Below are positions 1-11,143 of a DNA stretch of 64,000 nucleotides, one piece after another. How positions within the stretch are numbered: position 1 is the first letter of the stretch; every line of letters begins with the position of its first letter. The notes under the pieces are model-generated. The model was not told the origin of the DNA and did no database searches. It saw only the letters and a list, made by a program, of their open reading frames with translations. Location of the stretch: positions 1-64,000 of the forward strand of contig JACVRA010000474.1 in NCBI GenBank assembly GCA_019828545.1. The letters are read 5' to 3'. The position numbers and the translations under genes are program-made. Origin of the DNA: Paracamarosporium sp. OC-R06-R3. Taxonomy: Eukaryota > Ascomycota > Dothideomycetes > Pleosporales > Didymosphaeriaceae.

Positions 1-1146
1 ACGACGTGCATTGACTGCCAAGACACGGTATGGCGGCCCAGAGCATGCAAGCGAGCATGCAGTATTGCGGCAAAGTCCACTGCTCAACCTCCTCTTGATT
101 CATCGATCGACACACCACCTGCCTCAAGGGACGTATCAGAGAATTCCGACAGGTGGGTGGTGGTCGTTTGGTAGCTCGCACCGTTTTGCCTCTGCGCATC
201 GAGACCAGTGACCAGTGATTAACAGTTCCTTTGGGGCTGCCAACCCTGGAGGCTGCACCGCATCTTGCACTCTAAGAAACGTTCGTACAATACTCGAACT
301 ATTCAGATAGTGACTCCAGAAACCGACGTTCCCACATTGTCAAACATAGCCCAGATCCACATCAATCTTCCGTGTCATCCGAACAGATGCACTCCATTGC
401 TCGAACCAGCCCACGTCGAGATGTGACTCCGGTAGTATGCTCGGTAGAGAAGTTTATTCCGAAGACGTCAATCCTCCGCATGGTTGCATCTGCTAGTGGG
501 GACGCAATACAATCCGTTGTGTTCAATGCATGATATATGGCGTGTTTTATGCGGCACACGTCCACGAACGAGCTGCTGACGTCGCCTTGGGAAGTGCAGT
601 ACTCGCGGAGTGTATTTGCTTTCAATATTAGACGCGCTTAACCGATATTCAGTGGCGCAGCCGGTCTATATGGCTTGCACAGGGCCGATTATAATCTTCC
701 GGGAAGTGCTGCCGCCCCATCCAGGTACAAGATTAGTGGACCCTTTTCTAGCTTTGATTCACTTCCGAGGTTTACAAGCTTCTGCTTGCCTTGCCTTTGG
801 CGTCCAGCATGGGACGTGAGGCATGCTCGTGCCAGCGCGACCGGGTGCCTAGCTCGTCGGCAAGCTCCCTGGCATGCTGTCAGCACCTGGACCCTTGAAT
901 CCACGCAGCACGATAATTTTTGGGAGATGAAGTGGAGCTACTCGCCCCTTCGCCATCGTCTTGGAGTACCCTTTAAGAGTGAGCTAAGAGTTCGTTTGTG
1001 TTTGACCCTTCACCTAACGGTTCACTCCTGCACAATTTAATTTGCGGAGGTCCAGCTGGGCGTTGAGCCACTTGCTTTTTTCTTTCTAATCATCCAACTC
1101 TAAGTCTTCCCCGTCAACGCTGATCAGAACATTCCCGTGTGTTAGA
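1..1146. other. no gene recognised (left edge)
   Basis: Only short overlapping ORFs in unrelated frames are present, none with a recognisable domain or a convincing splice pattern. The right end is presumably the promoter and 5' leader of the tyrosinase gene at 1147; I see no clear TATA box there. Confidence 0.5.
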
Positions 1147-2540
1147 ATGCGCCTCAATACATCAGTGGCATTGTGCCTTTTGGCAGCATTGTCAAATGCC
1201 ATCCCTACCCCGCAGGAGGAAGTTTCAGCTGCCAGCCTTCCCACAGAGGCATCCTCAGATGAAACGCAAGCCAATGACCAGCTGGCACAGCTAGCACAAT
1301 TTGCAGGCCAGTCGACGAATGAAACCCTCTTGCAAAATGAGAAGCGTGGCGGGTGCTCGCTGTGGAACCTCTCTGTGCGACGGGAATGGTAAGTGACACA
1401 CCACCCCTACAGTGCTTAGTCAAAGACTCTGGTGATGGTCTGTTGCTTGAGAAGGAAAAGCAAATAGGGAATGATCCGATTGGAAATTGTATACACATTT
1501 GACTGCATATCTGGTCGATTCATCAGTGGAAGCTAACAATCGGATGCAGGTTTACCCTGTCTAACAAGCAACGCAAGGCTTACACGGACGCAGTCCTCTG
1601 CCTGCAAAGCAAACCTTCCAGGACACCTTCCTTACTCGTACCTGGAGCGAGGTCACGCTTCGACGACTTCGTCGCCACACACATCAACCAGACAAACTAC
1701 ATCCATTACACCGGCACCTTCCTCGGGTGGCACCGCTACTTCACCTGGTCCTACGAGCAAGCCCTTCGGAACGAGTGCGGCTACACAGGTGTTCAGCCGT
1801 ACTGGGACTGGGCACTGTCAGGCCTTGTTGGCCTCGAGAACTCGCCCTTGCTTGATGGTTCTGACTACTCCATGTCCGGCAACGGCGAGTATGTTCCGAA
1901 CCAGGGCAACATTTCTTTGGGTGGTGGCAATGGTCTGCCACCTCTGTATCTGCCCTCTGGTTCGGGAGGCGGTTGCGTAACCTCCGGTCCGTTTGCAAAC
2001 ATGAAGGTAAATCTTGGACCGGCAGGCCTCGCGCTTCCTGGTGGTGAACTCGAATTTATTGGCGATGGTCTTGGGTACAATCCGCGCTGCCTCAAGCGCG
2101 ATCTCACCGACGAGATCATCCGCCGCTACTCAAACGCCACCGCTGTTGCCTACAACATCCTGAAGCCAAAAGACGTCTACGACTTCCAAATGACCATGCA
2201 AGGGTATCCTGGTAGTGGTAACATTGGTATACACGGTGGCGGGCATTATGGCTTCGGTGGAGACCCGGGCAGAGACGTAAACACATCCCCGGGTGATCCT
2301 CTCTTCTATCTGCACCACGCCATGATTGACCGTGTGTGGTGGATCTGGCAGCTTTTGGACAAGAAGGAGCGTACAGGCGCAAACGGAATTTCCGGCACAG
2401 GCACCTTCCTAAACCAACCTGCAAGCGCAAACACGAGCCTCGATACTGTCATCTCGCTCGGCTATGCTGCTGGTCCTCCCGTGACCATGCGTGATTTGAT
2501 GAGTACCACGGACGGGCCTTTCTGCTACACCTATCTATGA
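1147..2540 (+). CDS. secreted tyrosinase (type-3 copper oxidase)
   Basis: Two exons, 1147-1388 and 1550-2540, joined across a 161-nt GT-AG intron within the Trp codon of a conserved RREW motif, give 410 aa. The protein opens with a signal peptide (MRLNTSVALCLLAALSNA) and has a possible Kex2 site (EKR) near residue 67. CuA ligands are H125, H133 and H142 (ATHINQ, YIHYTG, GWHRYF). CuB ligands are H309 and H313 (IGIHGGGH) and the LHHAMID pair near 336. Tyrosinases oxidise phenols and catechols to quinones; fungal members act in melanin or secondary metabolism, but the substrate cannot be told here. The long C-terminal inhibitory domain of some fungal tyrosinases is absent, so this resembles the short secreted type. 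It is convergent with the ABC transporter gene. Confidence 0.9.
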
Positions 2541-3809
2541 TCGGTTCTTGGAATAGCATCACGAGTCTAAACACTCAGCCACTTGTGCTTCCCGTATATG
2601 AGTATGCAAGCCTGGATACGGCATCCAATACCCTGTAAATATAATCTATAAATACGATGGTGCTACCTCTTCATCTTTAATGTCGGCGTACCGTTCTTCC
2701 CACGTCCACATTAACTTCCCACCCATGCTGCACATCACGCAGATCCTGAATCATGCTTGCGAGATTCCTGCAAACTCGGCCTCCCAGAATCTAGATACGA
2801 ACGACCATGGCGAAACCACGGTCTGTGCAATTTCCACTCGTATCAATCGACCATCTACCATGCACTTTCCCACGTGCAGACCCATCCGCATTCGCATTCG
2901 ATTTGCACCTCAGCAACGCACTGGCGCGCCTACGCAGACTCGGAACATGCCCGAAATGCGCTTTCCTCCGCAGTCTATTTCAGTCTTGCACACTTACTCG
3001 CCGCATCGAAACAAAACTATTCAAAGAAGAGCACCCACCTACCCACCCACCAACCGCCAGACTTGCCGTCCATGTACGGACGGACGCGACGGGCAACCCC
3101 GTGGCAGCCTCTAACGACTCAATCAAGCGTCGCGCTTCCGACGAGCCGAGCCGGGTCTGCCAAAAGGCTAGTATGGCCTGCGTGCCCTGTTTGTCTGTCT
3201 GGCGAGGCGAGGCGTGGAGACTAGCAAGAAAGCTAGCTAGCTAGCTAATGAGAGAACGAGCGAACCGAGTGCCGCTGGAGTACACACAGCAAGACTTCCG
3301 CGCTGCAGTCGGCAGGTGGACCGAGGCCTGCCTTACGAGTCAAGGAGCAAACTTGACAAGGCCGTGAACTTTGTCTGGCTCTACAAGTACCACTGTCCTG
3401 GTACGATTGATTTCCGGCTCGACCGGGGATCGAAATGCATACCAATCGTGTAGAAATCCTTGTTCGAATGCGATCCCTAGCGCACCTAGAAGCCTGCGGA
3501 ACCTCAAGGAGTGTCACCGAGACCTGGGAATACGGACAAGCACTACACACTGAGTCAAGGCGCATTGGCTTTGTTGGACGAAATGGTGTATGCTATGTAC
3601 TGGCGTAGTCTAAACACTCGCCTTGCCTTGTCTCCCACCAACGCCATCCATGCAAGGCGCATCCCCATGTACGGATAATGACTGTGAGTCGGACTAAATA
3701 GGAAATATGCAACATGCCTCGGAACAACCGCAACTGATTGAACCTCGGTCTATATCTACAGAGCGGACAACTGAAATGCCAGACACAGCCCTGACACGGC
3801 TAAAAATTG
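2541..3809. other. convergent intergenic region, no gene supported
   Basis: This lies between the 3' ends of the tyrosinase and ABC transporter genes. Several overlapping ORFs of 100-155 codons between 2680 and 3244 are low-complexity and mutually overlapping, without domains. A short (agct)n tract sits at about 3229-3246. I see no RNA gene here. Confidence 0.5.
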
Positions 3810-6800
3810 CTACCGCCTCTCTACAAGCAGTAAATGCATGGCGAGATATGCAAGTACAACGAAGGCACCGCCAAAGACCGCGAGTCCGATACAATCCTTC
3901 CACAACGCGAGGACGTTGAAGCCAAATGAGCTCAAGATGGCGGAGCCAGGGACTTCAATGTCTAAACCATACTTGTGATCGACGAGCGAGAGGTACTTGA
4001 CTTCGTTGACGATCAGGCCTTCGAATGCGTAGTGGAATATAGATAGCTAGTCGAACAAGTCAGCCATTGGATTTTGCGTGCATACGTTGGACTGAAAACT
4101 TACTGTTTGTAACCACTTCGCTGCAGCAGGGATACTGTCCTTGTTCAAGAAGAACCCAGAGAAGAGCAGACTGAACAGCATGACAAGTACGCCGATCAGA
4201 TTAGCGACTCCTCCGTTGCGGAAGACAATCCCTATGAACAAGCAGACAGCTGCAGCAGCCAGGTTGAACAACACCAAAAATAGAACAAACTTGAGGAATT
4301 GAGGCCATGCAGGAACAAGCCCAGTCATCGGATACACGATTATGCCGAGGATGATGGGCGGAATTAAGCGCAATGGTACGATGTCGAAAAAGACTTTGGC
4401 GGCGAAGTATGATAGTGGGGAATAGTAGCCCTTGGCTCGCTCACGTGTGAACAGTAATCGCTCTGGCGCAAAGACCGTAAGAACTGTGAGGGTGCTGAAA
4501 CCAAACAGCGCTAGCACAAAGAAGAAAAGACCTAGACGGTTCTGGAATCCCTTGATATCGTCGGTCAGGCCGAAGAATAGGAACCCTAGAAATACGGCGA
4601 GAACAATTGCAATGGCATAATGAGTCAACATGAGCATGGGGTTCCTGTATAGGTTCCGCCAGGTCCGTCTCGACAGGATAATAAATTGACCAAGGAGTCC
4701 GACTTTTCGGAAGCCCTTGACTTTGCCAGCTGCCACGAATCCATTGGCCTGTTGGTTGCTCCCGGTATTGCCATTCGCTTCGTTGGCTGATGAAATGGCA
4801 CTGGTGATGTCTCCTTGAAGTGCGGCGGCCACATCCGAGGTTGCGTACGCATGCACAAGCGTGTCCAGGTTCGTTCCAGTTCCACCGTCGGCGGGAGGGG
4901 GTAGTTCGTCCGGATCTTCCAAGATTTGGGGAGGCGGAGCACCTTGTTGACGAGAAAGTTTTAGCCACTGATCATTACTACCTTCGCGAGGCTGGTAGGG
5001 ACCACCATCATCAGATTTGGGGGACATCGTACCGTCATTGACAGCGGAGTTCTTCTTTCTTGTAAACAGCTCACGCTCCTGCTGTTGCTTGATTGACGCC
5101 CTACGCTTCCCTTTCGGTCGAATACTGGAAACACTTGGGCTGCCCACCGTATCTGCATCCGTATTGACGCTTCGGATCGACTTGACCGCAATGGCGCTGC
5201 TTGCCCTTGTGCCCAGACCTTGTCTCGAGAAGAGAGAACTGTCGTCGATGGATTGGGAGGTGGCGCTAGCGTGCATGGTAAGGTCTACCAAATAATCGGC
5301 AATATTAAAGCCAGGTGGGCAAGTGTATCCGATGTTGTCAAAGTAAGCCTGGCAGTTTTCAAAGGGTCCAGAGTAAACAGTCCTGCCTTTCGCGAGTAAA
5401 ATAAGCTGATCGAATAGAGCTACGATGTTAGAGCGAGGCTGGTGGATGGTGAAAACCACAGTTCTGTTGTAAGTCTTGACAAGATTGACTAAGCACTCGA
5501 CGACGTTGAAGGCGTTGAAGGCATCCAGACCACTGGTAGGCTCGTCAAGGAAAAGGATGCTAGGCGACGTGACAAGTTCACAGGCGATTCCAACGCGACG
5601 CTTTTCTCCTCCGGATATACCGCGACCGCTCTCTTCAGATCCGATTTTCTGGTGCCTAATGTGATGGATGCCGAGTTGTCGCTCGATGTCATCTACTCGC
5701 TGCTCCTTCGATGCACGGCTCATCTCTTTAGGGAGTCGCAACAAAGCCGAATCCAGGATGGTCTCATGAACGGTCAAAGTAGGCAGCATAGTATCCTCTT
5801 GGTCGACGAATCCGATGACACTGCGGAACTCATCATCGCGAACTTGTTCGCCATTGAGGTAGAAGTTCCCCCCGGTGGCGCCAATCTTGTTCTTACGCGC
5901 AAGGATATCGAGAAAAGTGGTCTTGCCGGCGCCTGACGCACCCATGATGGCCAGAAGCTCTCCAGGGTGTACAGCACCAGTGATGCCAGTAAGGATCTGT
6001 TTACCTTTCAATTGGTACGACACGTTCTCAAAAGTCAAAGAGGCTGGCTTATGGTCAGCCAAAAGCTTCGCATTTTCGTCTTCCTCGTCGTCGGAAAGAT
6101 GTATCGGACCCCATTTCCGTCTTTCGGCTCTGCGAGAAAGATACCAAATCACCAGGACGACAGCCACAACGAACAAAGCACATCCTGCGATGACGCCAGC
6201 AATCAACGGTGTGTTAATCGTTTTGATGGGTCTTTCGTAGCCGGGTACCTCGGTCTCATAGAGACACTCTCCAGCGTTACATTTGAGGAAGATGCTCTCG
6301 TCGCCGAAGACGCTTGAAATCAGGTCGTTCATGGCAGGTTCGGAAAAGATGCTGCCACTCTCCTTGCTGGGCTCTATAGTCGAGATGGATTTGAATTCGG
6401 CTGGGCCTTTGATCGACTCCTTGAGGAAGTCCCCAATATCGATAGATCCCTGCTCTCCACACAGCATCCTGCCCGGCACACAGGCGCATTTGATGTTCTC
6501 GCAGTTGTATCTGGAAATGTTGCGATCGGAAAGGGCTTCGAAGTTGGAGGTACAGGTATCGAGGGCGCAGTAGAAGGATTCCTTCTGGTCAACCCAGACT
6601 GGTTACGTTAGCCCACGCCACTGCAATCACTGTAGGATGGTGCTTACACTGAAAGTTGCACTCTTCAGTCTCACTGTTGCAAGAGAAGGTAGCTTGCGGC
6701 TTCTTGTCTTTGAGCTGGTCGAGGATCTTCCTGTTGGTAATGTCGCACATCTGGTAGTTCTCCTTGACCAGCTGGCCTTCCTTGAAACAAATGCCACCCT

Positions 6801-7248
6801 CTCCTTCGGGCATCATGGCATTGCAGGCTTGATTTGTCTGACAGACATTGCAGTTGATGCCTCCCCAACCCTCTTTACACTCGCACGTGTCACCACTCCT
6901 GGGAGCTCTGTTCCGGTTGCCATCTGGCAGAGCACCGCACAGCGGCGTCGAGCAGTCCTCTCCTCCGAAGCCGGGGGTACAGTCGCACTTTCCGTTCCCC
7001 TTTACACACTTTGCGAACTGATGGCACTGGAAGTCGTCGAGGTTGCAGTTGAAGCATGGCGGACAGCCATCGGGTCGGTCGTCGTACAGCGAGAACAGAT
7101 CGAGAGGGACTTCGGCGGCGGAATAATTGGCAAAGGTCTTGCGAGCTGTCGACGGTCCCGCAAGCGACAGCGAGACCAGAAGCGCGGCGGACCACGGGGT
7201 GCGCCGCATGTCGCGGTCCACTCCAGATGGCGTGTGGAGAAGCAGCAA
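3810..7248 (-). CDS. ADP1-like ABCG half-transporter with EGF-like ectodomain
   Basis: Three exons (6648-7248, 4104-6598, 3810-4046; introns of 49 and 57 nt) give 1110 aa. In order: a signal peptide, a Cys-rich EGF-like ectodomain (many CxC and CECKEGW-type motifs, about residues 45-300), one membrane segment ([19 protein letters not shown]), a soluble ATPase with Walker [10 protein letters not shown] and signature SGGEKRR, a long polar linker, then an ABC2 membrane domain. This order matches yeast Adp1 (about 1050 aa). The last exon restores the conserved tail: an in-frame stop lies in the final intron, and splicing gives [15 protein letters not shown]. The start may instead be the Met at 7209 ([18 protein letters not shown]), which makes a more typical signal peptide. 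The substrate is unknown. Confidence 0.88.
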
Positions 7249-7842
7249 CCTGCTGGGAGCTTAGCTGTTGCCTTGGTGACGTCGGCGGGAGCAAGGGTCG
7301 CACGTGGTGGCGCGTGGAGAGGGGGCCGAGTGGGTGGATGGAGCAAGCAACAATAGACAAAGAAAGAGAATGGCAACAAGACTCGCAGCTTGACTGTTAC
7401 CGCATCATGCGAGCAGGCAGGCGAGTTGCGGGGGCGAGGCTGGTTGGTGTATGGTTGCCAAGATGGCGCGCCTGCCACGCGGGCCGAGGGCCACCTATCT
7501 GGCCCCGACGGGGCAGGCGTCATCGAGCCTGCTGCCTTCCGTGCGCGAGCAGTGAGCAGTGAGCAGTGAGCATCTCCGTATCCAGAGCATGCGTTTGGCA
7601 GACTACACCGAGTGCCTGACACCGCCAACGGGCTGCTATGTGTTTCCCTGCCTCCCTGTGCGTGCTGTAGGCTGCGCCGATCCAGGTACCTGCACGTGGG
7701 CGCCCCAATGCAGGTCTGGCTCAGGCGTGCACTAGCGTCCTCCGACTAGAGGACGCCCTATGTCAATGGCCTTCACCTATATATCTCAAATCTTTACCCA
7801 AGACCCTACACGAATAGAATTCCTTAGCCCAATACATTCAAC
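7249..7842. other. divergent promoter region
   Basis: This 594-bp region separates the ABC transporter (leftward) from the aminotransferase (rightward). It has a short heptamer array, about three gtgagca units near 7547-7570, and no convincing ORF. It must carry promoter elements for both genes. Confidence 0.6.
7778..7784 (+). promoter_or_regulatory. TATA-like element of the aminotransferase gene
   Basis: The sequence tatatat lies 65 bp before the ATG at 7843, a plausible TATA position for a fungal gene with a short leader. It is identified by position and composition only. Confidence 0.4.
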
Positions 7843-9143
7843 ATGGTAAAAATTGCAAAATTCTCTGTGGAGGCGGTAAGTCCTGAATATGCATGATAAC
7901 GTGCCGGGCTGACAAGGCGCAGTGGATGGACCAGTACGAGCTCAAATGCAAGTACAACATCGCTGAAACGTGCTGCGCCTCTGTCTCCATAGACCAACTA
8001 CGCGACCTCTCCGAAGACAAAGGTCGCCAAGTCCTTCAAACCTCCACTGCTCTTACATATGGCGCAATCCGTGGATCCGATGCTTTACGAGACAACCTTG
8101 CTCGGCTGTACTCTGCCCGCTCTGGGAAACCCTTACCGCGTGAAAACCTTCTCACCACAAATGGTGCCATCCAAGCGAACTATCTGGTCGCTTACACATT
8201 GCTCGGCCCTGGCGATCATGTGATATGCCACTACCCTACATGTACGTTCGCCCGATGCCTCCTCCAAACGGCGTGAGCTTACAGATTTCGAGATCAATCT
8301 CTCTATGAAGTACCCAAGCAACTCGGCGCCGAGGTTTCTCTCTGGCAAGCCAAACCTGAAGACAACTGGACCCCTTCCATCGACGAGCTTAAAGCCCTCA
8401 TCAAACCCAACACCAAAATGATCATCGTCAACAACCCCAACAACCCCACTGGTGCTGTGCTGGGCAAGTCGTTCCTTCAACAAGTCATCGCCCTCGCATC
8501 AGAGCACAACATCATCATTCACAGTGACGAGGTCTACCGACCCATCTTCCATGGTATCACACCCATGGACGCCGAGTTCCCACCTTCCATTATATCAATG
8601 GGATACGAGCGTGTCATCGCAACGGGCTCCATGTCAAAAGCATATTCGCTTGCGGGTATCCGCGTTGGCTGGATAGCATCCCGCGAGCCCGCCCTCATCG
8701 ACGAGATTGCTGAGGCACGGCATTACACTTTGATCTCTGTCAGTGCGCTCGACGAGCAGGTTGCTGCATTTGCGCTCAACCAGAACACCATCCACAGTCT
8801 ACTAGCGCGTAACATCGCATTGGCCAAAACAAATGTTGGCATTATGGATAAGTTCGTGCTCAAAAACGATGACGCGTGCGATTGGGTGAAACCGGTCGCC
8901 GGGACCGTAGCATTTGTTAGATTCCACCGCGATGGGAAGCCCGTAGATTCGGTTGACTTCTGCGAGAAGCTATTGGAGAAGACGGGTGTGCTGTTTGTGC
9001 CTGGCAGCGAGTGCTTCGGTGAAGCATTCAAGGGCTATGTGCGCATTGGCTATGTCAATCACACGGAGGGCGTGAAAGAGGGTTTGGAAAAAGTCACCCA
9101 GTTTGTCAGGAGGAATTTGGACGATGTGAGACTGGCGGAGTAG
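7843..9143 (+). CDS. PLP-dependent aminotransferase, class I/II
   Basis: Three exons (7843-7875, 7923-8241, 8293-9143; introns 47 and 51 nt) give 400 aa. The first exon is only 11 codons. The second intron's acceptor (ttcgag) restores the conserved HYPTYQSLYEVPKQLG stretch. Family marks are NNPNNPTG and the PLP-lysine motif GSMSKAYSLAGIRVGW. Such enzymes transfer an amino group from an amino acid to a keto acid; substrate specificity is not readable, and a racemase or lyase-like member of the same fold cannot be excluded. There is no targeting signal, so it is probably cytosolic. A poly(A)-signal-like aataaa is at 9162-9167. Its neighbour is the xanthine dioxygenase in the same direction, which does not prove a shared pathway. 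Confidence 0.85.
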
Positions 9144-9348
9144 AGAACACTTATTATATAAAATAAATAAATTGTTGCAATTTAACAAGCTCAGCTCGCT
9201 TGGTCTTGAGGGTTGCCACATCGGAGATGCATTCCTCGGAAGCCGCCGCGGCCGACCGCGGGATACCGCCCACTTCTTATCAGCCAGTACGCGGTCTCCG
9301 TCTTGCAACCCGCAATGCAGTGCCTACGAAGGCATTTTATTGGCAACA

Positions 9349-9362
9349 TCGGCACCATCCGA
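9349..9362 (+). promoter_or_regulatory. UaY/Ppr1-type operator TCGG-N6-CCGA
   Basis: The palindrome TCGGCACCATCCGA lies 143 bp before the ATG of the xanthine dioxygenase gene. It is a perfect match to the TCGG-N6-CCGA site known for Aspergillus UaY, the Zn2Cys6 activator of purine-use genes including xanA, and for yeast Ppr1. A GATA-type site (TGATAA on the minus strand, 9277-9282) lies 67 bp further upstream, as expected for AreA-type nitrogen control. The sequence matches are direct; the regulation is inferred. Confidence 0.65.
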
Positions 9363-9504
9363 GTCACCATGTCGCCGCTGTCCGGGTTTGTAAGCGCCCG
9401 AAACAAACGTATAAGAAAGCAAGTACCTTAGATACTCAAGATTCTAACTACGAAATTATAAACCAACTCCCATCAAATAGTGTACCCTCTGAACAAACTA
9501 CACC

Positions 9505-10638
9505 ATGCCTCACGCAACTACATCCGATATCACAGTCCACCCTCTCCCGTCCCGTGTAGGCGCAACCTACACCATCGGTGCCGAACTCCGCAACGCAAAT
9601 CTAGAGTCTCTCACACCCTCAGACGAAGAAATCATTAAGAGAGCCCTCTTCGAAAACCAAGTCATCATCTTCAAGAACCAATCCACCCTTTCTCCTGCAG
9701 CTCAGTACTCAATAACGCGTCTGTTCGACCCGGCCGCCACATCCTACGGCCACGGCAAAACCCTCGACGCAAAGCGCTCCATCCTGCATCCAGACCTGAA
9801 GACCATTCCCCACCAGCCACAAGTCCAAGTCATTGGTAACGGATTTGTCCCAGAGTTTGAAGGGCTCAAGGACATCACGTTGAAGCATCCACACCACAAG
9901 ACATTCCACAAAGAAGCTATCAGCGATGAAGATGATCGCGAGAACACGAGGTTCTATCGGTGGCACATCGACGCTGCACTGTACGACTTGGAACCGCCCA
10001 TGGCCACCTCGTTGCTTGCTGTCAAGGTACCTAAGACCGAGTACCAGACGTTGAGATACGACGATGGGACGGGCGACGAGTTGAAGGTACCGCGCGGCAG
10101 CACTGCGTTCGTGAGCGGGTACACCATGTACGACTTGCTCTCAGAAGAAGACAAGAAGTTTGCGCGCGAGACCAAAGTGCAGTATGCACCGCACCCGTAT
10201 ATCTGGATGAGTGGCGCGCGGTCACGAAGCACGGGGTTAGGCATGGTGTCTGAAGGGCTAGAGCTTGATGCATCGCAGCTGCCACCTATAGAAGAGGAGA
10301 AGATCAAGATCTTACCCATGTGCTGGCGGAATCCTGTCACAGGGAAGTTAGCGCTGCAAATTCATCCCAGCGCAGTGCAGAAAATTGTGCTAAAGGATGG
10401 CACGGTGTTGGACGATTTGAAGGAGGTAAGGGATATTGTGTATAGGTTGCAGAGACCGGGAATAGCTCCGGGGCTGGTGTATGCTATTGACTGGAAAGAG
10501 GGCGATTTTGCAATCTTCAACAACAGAGGCGTCTTGCACTCTGTCACGGGGTCCTTCCTATCGGAAGAAGTGAGGATTTTCAGGCAGTGCAATATGGCTG
10601 CGAGTCAACCTGTGCAAGGCCCAGAAGAAAGTGTGTAA
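9505..10638 (+). CDS. xanA: alpha-ketoglutarate-dependent xanthine dioxygenase
   Basis: This intronless 377-aa protein is of the TauD/TfdA type. It would hydroxylate xanthine to urate using Fe(II), O2 and 2-oxoglutarate, a cytosolic step of fungal purine catabolism that replaces or backs up xanthine dehydrogenase. The iron facial triad is visible as H154 and D156 (FYRWHIDAALYD) and H345 (GVLHSVTG). The 191-residue gap between first and last His matches the spacing I recall for Aspergillus XanA. The ENTRFYRWHIDAALYDLEPP stretch is typical of the XanA group. A UaY-like operator upstream supports the assignment. A related sulfonate or taurine dioxygenase is the alternative, but less likely. Confidence 0.82.
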   Translation: MPHATTSDITVHPLPSRVGATYTIGAELRNANLESLTPSDEEIIKRALFENQVIIFKNQSTLSPAAQYSITRLFDPAATSYGHGKTLDAKRSILHPDLKTIPHQPQVQVIGNGFVPEFEGLKDITLKHPHHKTFHKEAISDEDDRENTRFYRWHIDAALYDLEPPMATSLLAVKVPKTEYQTLRYDDGTGDELKVPRGSTAFVSGYTMYDLLSEEDKKFARETKVQYAPHPYIWMSGARSRSTGLGMVSEGLELDASQLPPIEEEKIKILPMCWRNPVTGKLALQIHPSAVQKIVLKDGTVLDDLKEVRDIVYRLQRPGIAPGLVYAIDWKEGDFAIFNNRGVLHSVTGSFLSEEVRIFRQCNMAASQPVQGPEESV

Positions 10639-10672
10639 GCCTGTCTCTAGAATATCATTATCACCCTTCAGC

Positions 10673-10760
10673 GCCCGCATTATACCTATAGATCAAGTTA
10701 GGAATATATACCTGAGGAGTTAATCAACGTACCCGGTCCTCTCCATCATTGTGAGGTTCG
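10673..10760 (+). repeat. left direct repeat, partner of 14411-14498
   Basis: This aligns without gaps to 14411-14498. Over 10681-10760 about 55 of 80 positions agree. In the first 40 of these, all eight differences are transitions (C/T or G/A). The best-conserved core is ctatagatcaagttagg here against ctatagattaagttaga in the partner. It lies just after the xanthine dioxygenase gene. Confidence 0.7.
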
Positions 10761-10939
10761 CTTAGTGCTTCCAACCGTGCCATGGTGTGTCATGACCGTC
10801 TCATTTGCCAGCTTGAGTCCCCCCAGCTGCACATTGAAAATGATCCGTCCGTTCCAGACAAACGTAGATTTTCAAGTTTTGTCCTGATCTTCTTGAGTCA
10901 GTATATCTGCTTCGTAAAATTGGAGATTTTCAAACAACG

Positions 10940-11012
10940 TCCACTGTGATGTAGTGATATAGCATTGTGTATTCTGGCTCCATAGACCTAGGTTCGAGTC
11001 TCGGCAATGGCA
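10940..11012 (+). pseudogene. decayed tRNA-Gln(CUG)-like sequence
   Basis: This 73-nt stretch folds as a tRNA. The acceptor stem (10940-10946 with 11005-11011) has 5 of 7 pairs. The D stem (atgt/gcat) has 4 of 4. The anticodon arm has loop ttctggc, reading CUG. A 4-nt variable loop follows, and the T arm has loop ttcgagt. The B box ggttcgagtct is nearly consensus, and agaccta-ggttcgag resembles fungal tRNA-Gln. Several stem mismatches (one in the T stem, two in the acceptor) argue for a pseudogene or the head of a tRNA-derived SINE rather than a working tRNA. Confidence 0.5.
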
Positions 11013-11143
11013 GCTTCGTTTTTGGTGTTCACCCTTCGTGTTGGATCGGGGCTTGATTCGCGACATCAACATCCCTCTGGGCACTCTACGCTGCGACCAA
11101 GGAGACGAAATTATCTGATGCCGCCACACAGATCATACATTTG

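Noticed and set aside
2680..3244. Three overlapping plus-strand ORFs of 144-155 codons
   Set aside because: They overlap in different frames, are Pro/Ser/Arg/Thr-rich without domains, and show no splice-compatible continuation; most likely chance in a convergent spacer.
3440..3500. Possible tRNA T-loop (ttgttcgaatgcgatcc)
   Set aside because: Flanking bases do not pair as a T stem and no A box or acceptor stem could be placed.
7547..7570. Three gtgagca units in a divergent promoter
   Set aside because: Too few and too short to call a regulatory array; likely slippage.
8133..8483. 116-codon minus-strand ORF over the aminotransferase
   Set aside because: Antisense to conserved aminotransferase exons; shadow frame.
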